A stretch of 5,713 nt of DNA, taken from the NCBI GenBank assembly GCA_947174725.1, contig CAMWKA010000140.1, positions 1 through 5,713 on the forward strand, written 5' to 3'. Position numbers and translations under genes: made by a program. This document shows, piece by piece, positions 1 to 5,637 of the stretch. Each line of letters starts with the position of its first letter. Within the stretch, counting starts at the first letter, position 1. The DNA comes from an uncultured Lachnospiraceae bacterium (GTDB lineage: Bacteria; Bacillota; Clostridia; Lachnospirales; Lachnospiraceae). Under the pieces are notes generated by a model that was given only the letters and a program-made list of their open reading frames with translations, did no database searches and was not told the DNA's origin.

Positions 1-12
1 GTAAAGCAACAT
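1..12 (-). CDS. Possible start of butyrate kinase gene (partial, runs off left edge)
   Basis: After the ptb stop there are 36 bases and then an ATG at 12 that reads M-L-L-Y to the window edge. Butyrate kinase normally follows ptb, and its N-terminus is typically a short Met-plus-hydrophobic/Tyr lead-in before the INPGSTSTK phosphate-binding motif, so this position and these residues would fit. Against it, the only ribosome-binding candidate is a weak GTGGA with 3 bases of spacing, and four codons cannot identify a protein. This is inference from gene order. Confidence 0.2.
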
Positions 13-48
13 AATTCCACTGCAAATCAGCGCTTCCTTAGTCTACGT

Positions 49-966
49 TTATACTTCCTTCAGTGACTCAGCTACCACTGCTGCCAGAGCGATGGAATTA
101 ACTTTCGTCTCCGTGGAATCCGATCTGGATGTTAAGATGACCGGTGCCTTTGTACCTGTTAAGATGCATCCGTTTTTGCAGTCGCAAAGGTGCGTCAACG
201 CCTTATAGGTAATGTTGCCTGCATGAATATCCGGGAACAGGATCACGTCAGCATCGCCAACGATCTTTCTTCCCTCTGCTCCCTTATGCTTTGCAGCTTC
301 CGGATCGATGGCGAGGTCAAGTGACAGCGGTCCATCTACAACACAACCTGTGATCTTTCCTTCCTCACACATCTTTGTCAGCTCATCTGCCTCTACCGTA
401 ACCTGCATCTTCGGATTAACCACTTCAACTGCCGCCACAGGAGCCACCTTCGGATTCGGGATACCGCATGCATGAACAACGCTTACCGTATTCTCGATAA
501 TGCTGACTTTATCCTCCAGAGTCGGATAAGGAATAAACGCAACATCCGTTAAGAACAGGAGCTTCTCATGACCCTTGATCTCGAATACTGCCACATGCGA
601 GAGCGGCTTGCCGGTACGGAGTCCGACTTCTTTATCCAGCACACTCTTTAAGAAGGATTTTGTATCTACCAATCCCTTCATATACATATCCGCTTTTTTG
701 TTATGTACCAGTTCTACCGCTTTATGCGCCGCTTCCAGCGTATCCTTCTCATCGATCAGTTCATAGTTGGAAAGATCAATACCGAGTTCTTCTGCGATCG
801 GAGTGATCTTCTCCATGTCGCCTACCAGGATTGCATCCGCAATACCGCGCTTGCGCGCTTCCTCAACTGCCTCCATCACAGGCGCGTCCTGTGCCACCGC
901 AACAGACACTTTTTTTCTGCTGCACTGAGATACCTTTGATAATAAATCATCAAATCCCTTACTCAT
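49..966 (-). CDS. ptb: Phosphate butyryltransferase (PTA/PTB family)
   Basis: Cytoplasmic enzyme that exchanges CoA for phosphate on butyryl-CoA, giving butyryl phosphate for butyrate kinase and hence ATP plus butyrate. The 305-residue product spans the whole PTA/PTB domain at the usual length for Ptb (about 300). Recognisable blocks, numbered from MSKGF, are KGLVDTKSFL (97-106), the KEVGLRTGKPLSHVAVFE stretch (112-129), CVVDGPLSLDLAID (208-221), DADVILFPDIHAGN (238-251) and a C-terminal SRSDSTETKVNSIALA (280-295). I chose the ATG at 966 because an in-frame ATG 12 bases earlier (978) lies inside the GGAGGA ribosome binding site (971-976), which sits 4-5 bases before 966. The gene follows the anti-sigma gene by 122 bases and has its own promoter candidate. 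A related phosphate acetyltransferase activity cannot be excluded from sequence, but length and motifs favour butyryl. Confidence 0.9.
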   Translation of the reverse strand: MSKGFDDLLSKVSQCSRKKVSVAVAQDAPVMEAVEEARKRGIADAILVGDMEKITPIAEELGIDLSNYELIDEKDTLEAAHKAVELVHNKKADMYMKGLVDTKSFLKSVLDKEVGLRTGKPLSHVAVFEIKGHEKLLFLTDVAFIPYPTLEDKVSIIENTVSVVHACGIPNPKVAPVAAVEVVNPKMQVTVEADELTKMCEEGKITGCVVDGPLSLDLAIDPEAAKHKGAEGRKIVGDADVILFPDIHAGNITYKALTHLCDCKNGCILTGTKAPVILTSRSDSTETKVNSIALAAVVAESLKEV

Positions 967-990
967 TTTTTCCTCCATCCCGAAGCATGA

Positions 991-1014
991 AAAATACTTC
1001 GCTATTCGTATTTT
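991..1014. repeat. Inverted repeat in the ptb leader
   Basis: AAAATAC (991-997) and GTATTTT (1008-1014) are perfect 7-base arms separated by 10 bases, between the ptb promoter candidate and its ribosome binding site. On the transcript, the segment around 996-1001 could instead pair with CGAAG at 981-985 (5 base pairs), close to the ribosome binding site. It may be an operator or a leader structure, or chance in AT-rich DNA. Confidence 0.4.
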
Positions 1015-1052
1015 CTAAATGTTATATCAGCATAATAATCAGCCTACCAAAA

Positions 1053-1081
1053 ATAGTATCACTTTCGGAAGAAAAAATCAA
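1053..1081 (-). promoter_or_regulatory. Candidate sigma-A promoter for ptb
   Basis: On the minus strand, TTGATT (1076-1081) and TACTAT (1053-1058) are separated by 17 bases. The -10 is preceded by TG at the extended -10 position (TGATACTAT). The site begins 8 bases past the anti-sigma stop and would give a leader of roughly 80 bases before ptb. I see no convincing terminator between the anti-sigma gene and ptb, so read-through from the sigma operon is also possible. Confidence 0.55.
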
Positions 1082-1088
1082 TTTTTAT

Positions 1089-2117
1089 CTAAAACTTAAT
1101 CATAAAACTCATATCCTCTCTGGGCGATTCAGTTCCGACATAAGAACCTTCCTCGTCATAACCGCCTTCGGCAGGTATGAATATCATGTATTCGGAAGCG
1201 CTATCAAAGTTCTGGATCTCAAAGCTTTGCTCAAATTCGATCCATCCCGTCCCCTCGCTGCGGACCTCCGGGCTGCAGGATGCATTCATGCGCAGTTCGT
1301 TTGGCGCATACCGCACGCCGCTGCTATCCTCGCAGAAAAACAATGCGCCACGCAGAATTTCAAAATCTTCCTCACTATAAACGGTCCATTTCAGGGTAAA
1401 ACTTACCTTAGAAGGCGCCGTCTGTACATCGCATACCTCAACTGTGCCATACGACAGTTCAAAACACTGGTCTTCCGCCGTACTTATGCTGCCCAGCTTA
1501 TCGGATTCTATTGTGAATGTAAAATCCTGTTTTTCTCCTGATGCCATATAGACCTGCACCGTAACATCCAGCTTCTCCGGATTGGATTCTGCAAGCTCCT
1601 CATCCATAATAGAGACTTCACATTGCCATATGCCGCTGCCTTCCTCTAACTCGACCACATATTCAAGCCTGTTATCCGTACCATTGATAATGACGTGATC
1701 GCCGAACGCAAGTTCAGGAAGTCCACAGGACTCCGCAAGAAACAAAAGCGTCGCGCCGTCATAGTATACGTCTGTCACAGTAAAAAGCGATTCCTGCTCC
1801 ACAACTTCGCCCCGTCCGTCATTTACAGAAACAGCATCCCGTCCATCGTCTACATGAACGATCATTCCTCCAGCCTCCTGACCGTTTACCCCAAGTTCTG
1901 CAAGCCATCTGGTAAAAACGGGGAACTCCGCCGCCATCACTGTACCGCTTACAAGGATCAGGCATGCCGCCACAGGAATTGCCGTTCTGGCAAAATGAAA
2001 GCGCTTTCTTTTGCTGATCCTCTGTTCTGATACCGCATTGTTTACACATTGCCGGAAGCTTTCAGGTGTACGTGGAAATTCCTGTTTCAATGTTTCTTTA
2101 AATGATCCCATAAACAT
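1089..2117 (-). CDS. Membrane-anchored anti-sigma factor / sensor (DUF4179-like)
   Basis: Probable regulator that holds the adjacent ECF sigma factor inactive and releases it on an envelope signal. The 342 residues form a short basic cytoplasmic N-terminus (about 1-44, ending in SKRKRFHFART), one membrane segment (about 45-63, AIPVAACLILVSGTVMAA) and a large extracytoplasmic part of about 280 residues rich in beta-type alternation. This layout matches DUF4179 anti-sigma-like proteins encoded beside ECF sigma genes in Clostridia. The outer part carries six cysteines (131, 166, 218, 229, 262, 281). The start overlaps the end of the sigma gene by 20 bases, suggesting coupled translation. GAGGAGG (2121-2127) serves both the ATG at 2117 (3-base spacing) and a second in-frame ATG at 2111 (9-base spacing), and the latter may be the real start. 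The signal sensed cannot be read from sequence. Confidence 0.75.
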   Translation of the reverse strand: MFMGSFKETLKQEFPRTPESFRQCVNNAVSEQRISKRKRFHFARTAIPVAACLILVSGTVMAAEFPVFTRWLAELGVNGQEAGGMIVHVDDGRDAVSVNDGRGEVVEQESLFTVTDVYYDGATLLFLAESCGLPELAFGDHVIINGTDNRLEYVVELEEGSGIWQCEVSIMDEELAESNPEKLDVTVQVYMASGEKQDFTFTIESDKLGSISTAEDQCFELSYGTVEVCDVQTAPSKVSFTLKWTVYSEEDFEILRGALFFCEDSSGVRYAPNELRMNASCSPEVRSEGTGWIEFEQSFEIQNFDSASEYMIFIPAEGGYDEEGSYVGTESPREDMSFMIKF

Positions 2118-2580
2118 TTTCCTCCTCTAAAATCGATTTCAGCTTGTCCCGTCCTCTGCTCAGACGGCTTTTTACCGTTCCAATGCCTGTGTTCATGATC
2201 TGGGCGATTTCCTTAACGGAGTATCCCTCCAGATAATGCAGCACAATGGTAAGTCGATATTCCTTTTTCAACAAAAACAAAGCCTGATACAGTTCCGAAT
2301 AATCCTCCGTACCATATTCCGATTCTTCCCCACAGTCAGAATACGGAGCAAATCTCTCACGCTTTCTTAAAATGTGATAGCACTCGTTGATAACGATCCG
2401 GGTCAGCCACGTCTTAGCGAATTGTTCTTTCTTTAACGTATGCAGTTTCGCAAAGGCAATGGCAATCGCTTCCTGTACAGCATCTTCACAGTCCGCGTCG
2501 TTTTTCAAAATAGACTTGGAAATGTGATAGAGACTGTCGGTTGATTGAATCACAATCTCCGCCAATTCTTTTTTATTCAT
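2098..2580 (-). CDS. ECF-type sigma-70 family RNA polymerase sigma factor
   Basis: Alternative sigma factor that directs RNA polymerase to a small regulon. The 160-residue length and two-domain layout are those of the ECF group. Region 2 covers about 10-76, with the acidic DCEDAVQEAIAIAF helix (30-43) and the promoter-melting/-10 segment WLTRIVINECYHILRKRER (58-76). An acidic linker follows (about 82-95), then region 4 at about 97-152 with the helix-turn-helix YSVKEIAQIMNTGIGTVKSR (120-139). No region 1.1 or region 3 is present. An excellent ribosome binding site, GGGAGGAGG (2589-2597), lies 8 bases before the ATG. The gene overlaps the downstream anti-sigma gene and sits behind a probable self-recognised promoter. 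It resembles SigV-like or ECF30-type Firmicute factors, but I do not assign a symbol. Confidence 0.92.
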   Translation of the reverse strand: MNKKELAEIVIQSTDSLYHISKSILKNDADCEDAVQEAIAIAFAKLHTLKKEQFAKTWLTRIVINECYHILRKRERFAPYSDCGEESEYGTEDYSELYQALFLLKKEYRLTIVLHYLEGYSVKEIAQIMNTGIGTVKSRLSRGRDKLKSILEEENVYGII

Positions 2581-2604
2581 GTTTTTTTCCTCCTCCCTTC
2601 TACT

Positions 2605-2636
2605 GATTAGAGAGAATAAAGGTAAAAAAGGTTGCA
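2605..2636 (-). promoter_or_regulatory. Probable autoregulated ECF promoter of the sigma/anti-sigma operon
   Basis: On the minus strand, TGCAACC (2630-2636) is followed by a T-run and then TCTCTAATC (2605-2613), with 16 bases between GCAACC and TCTCTAA. The AAC-type -35 with a T-rich spacer and a (G/C)TCTAA-type -10 is the style of SigV-like ECF promoters, and no good sigma-A -10 is present. Transcription would start near 2598-2600, so the leader would be barely longer than the ribosome binding site. Autoregulation is inferred from pattern and position. Confidence 0.6.
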
Positions 2637-2638
2637 GT

Positions 2639-2668
2639 AAAAAAGAGAACTTCTAAAAGAAGTTCTCT
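2639..2668 (-). terminator. Rho-independent terminator of the FlxA-like gene
   Basis: A perfect 11-base-pair stem (2644-2654 with 2658-2668, arms AGAGAACTTCT and AGAAGTTCTCT) has a 3-base loop and, on the minus strand, is followed by a run of six T (2644-2639). The other strand has no T-run after the hairpin, so it works in the minus direction. It begins 43 bases after the stop of the gene at 2712-3725. Confidence 0.88.
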
Positions 2669-2678
2669 AACCTCTTAG

Positions 2679-2687
2679 GAAGTTCTC
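2679..2687. repeat. Extra copy of a terminator arm
   Basis: GAAGTTCTC at 2679-2687 repeats the same nine bases found in the terminator at 2659-2667, a direct repeat with 20-base period. In the minus-strand transcript this is a second GAGAACTTC ahead of the terminator and could pair with the same downstream arm (2645-2653), competing with the terminator's own stem. It may equally be a decayed duplicate. Confidence 0.5.
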
Positions 2688-2711
2688 CTTCATTCAAGAA
2701 CCATTTCTTTT

Positions 2712-3725
2712 TTATACCACACCAGCCAGAGAAAAATTGGTCGCTCTGATCAGCGGCTGCTCCTCCGCCATATTCCTCCTAATGGTCATTGCGTTTTCCC
2801 CTCTTGTCTCTTCCAACTTATCCTGTGCGGCCTCCTGCAGTCTCCTGTTCGTCTGCCCAATAGCGGAGAACTGCGCATTAACTGCCCTCTGTGCCCGTTC
2901 CTCCTGCTCTTTCAGTTCTTCCCTCTTTTTCGTGACATCACCGCCCCGGTCTTCATCCTGTTTGATCTCTCCCTTGAGGATGACAATGTCATTTTCAAGT
3001 CTCGCAACGATCGTACCCTGTTTTTTTGCACGCTCCGCCGCCTCGTCTTCCGCGATCATTGACTGCATTTCCCTTTTAGAAAAGCCCGGAATCTTCTCTT
3101 TGTCATCTTCCGGCTTGGTTTTCTCATCTTCTTCTGCAATGCCGGATTTTTCAGTCTGCTTCTCTATCTTAAAACCGTCTGTTCCTGTCTGCCCTGCTGC
3201 GGCTTCTCCCGCCTTCGCCTGATCTGCACCTTTCTTTTGGGCATCTGCTTTTTCCGGCTTACTCTCTGATACATTTTCCTTCATTCTTTGGATCTGTGCT
3301 TCTTTCTTCTCTGCTTTTGCCGCTTCCTCTTTCGCAGCCTTCTCTTTTTCTTTTGCCTCGGCTGCATTTTCCTTTACTGTTTGCGCAGCCCTGCTCTCTC
3401 CGTCTGCTTCCGTTCCTTTAACAGCAGACTGTCCGTCCGCCAAGGCTTCCTTCTGGCTTTCCTTACCCGCCTCAGCCTCACTGATCCTAAGCTTCGTCTT
3501 CAGACTGCTCAACTCCTGCTGCAGTTCCTGACGCCGCTTCATCTTTTCATCAACTGTAAGATCCTGTTTGGAGGAAAACGCCTGTTTTTGCCGTTCCACA
3601 TCAGAAATATCATTCTCGATACTCTTGCTTTCCGTATCGACTGTTTTTACTTCCTGCTTCCGCACGGCGGAAACACTTCTTACAGAAGTGGTATTTCCTA
3701 TTGCACTGATACTTCCAATCTTCAT
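2712..3725 (-). CDS. FlxA-like charged coiled-coil protein of unknown function
   Basis: Function unknown. The 337-residue protein has a Ser/Val-rich N-terminal tail (MKIGSISAIGN, 1-11), then a FlxA-like coiled-coil block at about 35-85 whose LTVDEKMKRRQELQQELSSL (56-75) is typical of that family. A long low-complexity Ala/Glu/Lys/Gln region follows (about 86-212), then further coiled coil (about 215-315), and a less charged end (EQPLIRATNFSLAGVV). It has no Cys, His, Trp or Tyr and no signal peptide or membrane segment. FlxA of E. coli is a flagellar-regulon gene of unknown role; export through a flagellar-type route is my inference from composition and family. It has AAGGAGG (3733-3739) 7 bases before the ATG, its own promoter and its own terminator, so it is probably a single-gene unit. 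No flagellar gene is visible beside it. The low-complexity part could also mislead a family match. Confidence 0.65.
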   Translation of the reverse strand: MKIGSISAIGNTTSVRSVSAVRKQEVKTVDTESKSIENDISDVERQKQAFSSKQDLTVDEKMKRRQELQQELSSLKTKLRISEAEAGKESQKEALADGQSAVKGTEADGESRAAQTVKENAAEAKEKEKAAKEEAAKAEKKEAQIQRMKENVSESKPEKADAQKKGADQAKAGEAAAGQTGTDGFKIEKQTEKSGIAEEDEKTKPEDDKEKIPGFSKREMQSMIAEDEAAERAKKQGTIVARLENDIVILKGEIKQDEDRGGDVTKKREELKEQEERAQRAVNAQFSAIGQTNRRLQEAAQDKLEETRGENAMTIRRNMAEEQPLIRATNFSLAGVV

Positions 3726-3762
3726 ACGCAGGCCTCCTTGCTGTAAACGAACTAATCCCCAT

Positions 3763-3777
3763 GCCGCCTTGGGCGGC
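3763..3777. repeat. GC-rich hairpin in the FlxA-like gene leader
   Basis: GCCGCC (3763-3768) and GGCGGC (3772-3777) form a 6-base-pair stem with a 3-base loop, standing out in an AT-rich leader. It ends 23 bases before the ribosome binding site on the minus-strand transcript. No T-run follows on the minus strand, so it is not a terminator there; it could stabilise the message or influence initiation. Confidence 0.5.
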
Positions 3778-3813
3778 TCGAATAAAAATGAATTTCCCTA
3801 AAGATTACATCTG

Positions 3814-3830
3814 TTTTCCCATTGGGAAAA
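3814..3830. repeat. Palindrome near the transcription start of the FlxA-like gene
   Basis: TTTTCCC (3814-3820) and GGGAAAA (3824-3830) are perfect 7-base arms around ATT. It lies about 10-25 bases downstream of the expected start set by the promoter at 3847-3875. That is where a repressor operator or a 5' stabilising stem would sit. No known operator is recognised. Confidence 0.4.
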
Positions 3831-3846
3831 ATTGCTAGTTAGTTTC

Positions 3847-3875
3847 ATTATATAAGCAAATACCAAAAATTGCAA
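3847..3875 (-). promoter_or_regulatory. Strong sigma-A promoter for the FlxA-like gene
   Basis: On the minus strand, TTGCAA (3870-3875) and a perfect TATAAT (3847-3852) are separated by exactly 17 bases. The start would fall near 3840, giving a leader of about 115 bases. I found no TAAA...CGATA-type flagellar sigma-28 promoter upstream of this gene, despite its FlxA-like product. Confidence 0.75.
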
Positions 3876-3911
3876 TATCTAAGCCGCAAAAAATCAACCG
3901 GATGCTTGAAA

Positions 3912-5360
3912 TTATAGCGTACTGCCGCTTATAGTCACGTCCTGAATCATGACCGGCTTACCACTTTTACAGTACAACTCACATATCTCACCATAGTCTC
4001 CATACATGCCATCACTACGCACCACCGCTCTCGCATAGTCACCGCTGTCGTCATAGATTCCCCACCCGGCATCTCTGTACTCCCGGCATATTTTATTAAA
4101 ATTTTCAAAAAGGACCGGATTCTGATTCCTGTATAGACAATCTTCCGTCTGGCAAGGGATCCACCACAGCGCCACATCCTGCTGTCCACGGAACGTTTCC
4201 AATGTGGATTTCATTTTCTGCAAATAGGCATCTTCTCCCTGTAGTAAGCCCATCAGAGAGGTCACATACAACACGGTCTTTTTGGTCTTCCCCGTATCAT
4301 CCCGCATCAGCCTCTGCCACTCTTGAGGTACAGGAGCCCTTTCACCTTCCTCTCTCACCCTCTCCCACTCAGGAAGTTCTTGATATACTCCCGCCTCAAG
4401 ACCGTCCTCCAACACCCATGCAGCCTGTTGCTGCAACAGTTTCAGCTGCGATTTATAATAGGGATAGTCATGACAGCCATGATACACCGGATTGCGGTAA
4501 TCCCCGAAAGTGTAGCGCAATACATTGTGATAGTCTACCGGAACCGGTATCCAAGTCACTTCGTAGCCCATAGGAATCGCCCTACTAAACCACTCTTTCT
4601 TCCATCTGCCTGCCAGTCCGGTAAGGTTTGCCTGAAACGACACCATTTCGTCACATTCCTCCGCCCGGTACATCATGCATATATTGTCATAGATACGAAA
4701 CAACTGATTGCGGATATTTTGGATGCTCTTTTCCGCATCCACCGGGATGCCCAGATACTCATACTGCAGTTCCAGTCCCTGAAGCAGCTCCTGCCGGCAT
4801 ACCGCAAACATGTCTCCCTTGGGATCCTCCATCCCCAGCAGCTCATCACACACGCGGATGTTGTTTTTTACAGCATCCAGCAGTGTCCACTGCAAAGTCT
4901 GTTCCTGCGATATCTTAGGAAAGTAGTCTATAGGAAAAATATCGATTCCTACAATAAAGGGGCAGCCATGATACCGCGCCAGATGCTCCGGCTGGGTGGT
5001 TATTACACCCCCGTTGGTTATCCGCGAGAAAGAACCGTTCCACTCCTCCTCATAATAAATGCTGAGTACCCGGTACTCCGGCGGCAGCTCCTGTCTGGCC
5101 ACCTTGAGAAAACGCATGTAATCCGGGCGTTTCATAATCACGTCTATGTCGTCATCCCATGGGATAAAACCCTTGTGCCGCACCGCGCCGAGCAAGGTGC
5201 CAAATCCCGCAAAAAAAGTGATATTGTGTTTGGCGCACACATCCTTCAGCACCTCCAGCACTTCCAGCTGCGCTGCCCAGTTGGATTTCATCAGCCTGCC
5301 TATGGTAAAACGGCATCTGGTCTCCGTGTCAAAATAGTTTTCAGGAAAGTTTATCATCAT
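3912..5360 (-). CDS. LicD-family phosphotransferase with C-terminal TagF-like domain
   Basis: Probably modifies a cell-surface glycopolymer by transferring a phospho-substituent such as phosphocholine. The N-terminal LicD domain (about 27-300) shows the family signature GTLLGAVRHKGFIPWDDDID (54-73), whose acidic cluster is the presumed metal/nucleotide site, then GIDIFPIDYFP (138-148). After a linker (about 305-360), the tail at about 361-477 (TVLYVTSLMG, DVALWW, GWGIYDDSGDYARAVVRSDG, SGKPVMIQDV) resembles the end of CDP-glycerol glycerophosphotransferases, as in some Lachnospiraceae LicD proteins I recall. Where that fold usually has a Pro-His-Pro motif, this protein reads WWIPCQTED (399-407), so the tail may be non-catalytic. 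No signal peptide or membrane helix is evident. GAGG (5365-5368) is 4 bases from the ATG at 5360 and 7 from an in-frame ATG at 5357, which may be the true start. The gene stands alone behind its own promoter, with no clear terminator. The transferred group is unknown. Confidence 0.85.
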   Translation of the reverse strand: MMINFPENYFDTETRCRFTIGRLMKSNWAAQLEVLEVLKDVCAKHNITFFAGFGTLLGAVRHKGFIPWDDDIDVIMKRPDYMRFLKVARQELPPEYRVLSIYYEEEWNGSFSRITNGGVITTQPEHLARYHGCPFIVGIDIFPIDYFPKISQEQTLQWTLLDAVKNNIRVCDELLGMEDPKGDMFAVCRQELLQGLELQYEYLGIPVDAEKSIQNIRNQLFRIYDNICMMYRAEECDEMVSFQANLTGLAGRWKKEWFSRAIPMGYEVTWIPVPVDYHNVLRYTFGDYRNPVYHGCHDYPYYKSQLKLLQQQAAWVLEDGLEAGVYQELPEWERVREEGERAPVPQEWQRLMRDDTGKTKKTVLYVTSLMGLLQGEDAYLQKMKSTLETFRGQQDVALWWIPCQTEDCLYRNQNPVLFENFNKICREYRDAGWGIYDDSGDYARAVVRSDGMYGDYGEICELYCKSGKPVMIQDVTISGSTL

Positions 5361-5404
5361 TCTGCCTCATCATCGACTTATCTGTCTGCCGGAACAACTC
5401 ATAC

Positions 5405-5441
5405 AGTGACCCATACTACTGTAAAAGCGTCACATGTCACT
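5405..5441. repeat. Clustered GTGAC repeats in the licD leader
   Basis: AGTGAC (5405-5410) and GTCACT (5436-5441) are inverted arms, and GTCAC also occurs at 5429-5433, giving a 7-base-period direct repeat GTCACATGTCAC. A second inverted pair, TACAGT (5402-5407) and ACTGTA (5418-5423), overlaps one arm, so the two pairings exclude each other. The GTCACATGTCAC element sits at about +1 to +12 relative to the predicted licD start, a plausible operator position. Confidence 0.4.
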
Positions 5442-5445
5442 TACT

Positions 5446-5475
5446 ATGATAGCAAAAGCAATTATCTCTCGTCAA
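5446..5475 (-). promoter_or_regulatory. Sigma-A promoter for the LicD gene
   Basis: On the minus strand, TTGACG (5470-5475) and TATCAT (5446-5451) each match consensus at five of six bases, with an 18-base spacer, and the -10 is extended (TGCTATCAT). The start would be near 5439, giving a leader of about 80 bases. Confidence 0.7.
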
Positions 5476-5520
5476 TCTCTTTCTCCTTAAATCCCCTGCG
5501 CCGCCTGTAGAAAAAAAATA

Positions 5521-5546
5521 TTGAATATCCTTTTTTATGTTATAAT
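5521..5546 (+). promoter_or_regulatory. Divergent extended -10 promoter candidate
   Basis: TATAAT (5541-5546) is preceded by TG at the extended position (TGTTATAAT, 5538-5546). A TTGAAT lies at 5521-5526, but only 14 bases upstream, too close for a standard -35; alternative -10 hexamers TAATAA (5543-5548) and TAAAAT (5546-5551) give 16 or 19 bases. It is followed by AAGGA (5565-5569) and an ATG, the expected order for a plus-strand gene. Confidence 0.5.
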
Positions 5547-5574
5547 AAAATTATCATATCACATAAGGACGACA

Positions 5575-5637
5575 ATGAAATGTTTGGAAATCATTTACCC
5601 AAAAGACCAGGATATTGTAAATCAAAGTGTACTTTAA
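5575..5637 (+). CDS. Candidate 20-residue micro-ORF or leader peptide
   Basis: ATG at 5575 follows AAGGA (5565-5569) with 5 bases of spacing. It reads MKCLEIIYPKDQDIVN and a few more residues, then TAA at 5635-5637. It could be a leader peptide, the stump of a frameshifted gene, or chance. It overlaps the 41-residue frame starting 5 bases later, and at most one of the two is likely the main product. I recognise no family. Confidence 0.25.
   Translation: MKCLEIIYPKDQDIVNQSVL

Noticed and set aside
831..1541. 236-codon open frame on the plus strand
   Set aside because: It spans the ptb start, the intergenic control region and the end of the anti-sigma gene on the opposite strand, with no domain or start signals.
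1819..2049. 76-codon minus-strand frame inside the anti-sigma gene
   Set aside because: It is an out-of-frame overlap with a gene whose membrane-anchor layout is clear. Its Cys-rich product has no support.
2737..3746. Plus-strand Ser/Cys/Phe-rich frames opposite the FlxA-like gene
   Set aside because: Their Ser, Phe, Leu and Cys runs are the mirror of Glu/Lys/Ala/Gln codons on the coding strand, so the apparent hydrophobic segments are artefacts.
3882..3911. Possible terminator after licD
   Set aside because: Only about a 3-base-pair CCG/CGG pairing around a T-run is visible, too weak to call. The next promoter starts about 37 bases past the stop.
3780..3911. Flagellar sigma-28 promoter for the FlxA-like gene
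   Set aside because: I looked for TAAA with a CGATA-type -10 and found none, whereas a good sigma-A promoter is present.
4323..5510. 395-codon open frame on the plus strand opposite licD
   Set aside because: It lies antisense to a gene with a clear LicD signature, continues through the licD promoter, and its product (rich in His, Arg, Ile and Leu without recognisable domains) looks like a reverse-strand shadow. No ribosome binding site or promoter was seen for it.
5500..5525. GC-rich stretch followed by an A-run, as a possible terminator
   Set aside because: CTGCGCCGCCTGTAG does not form a continuous stem, and the run following it is of A, not T, on the plus strand.
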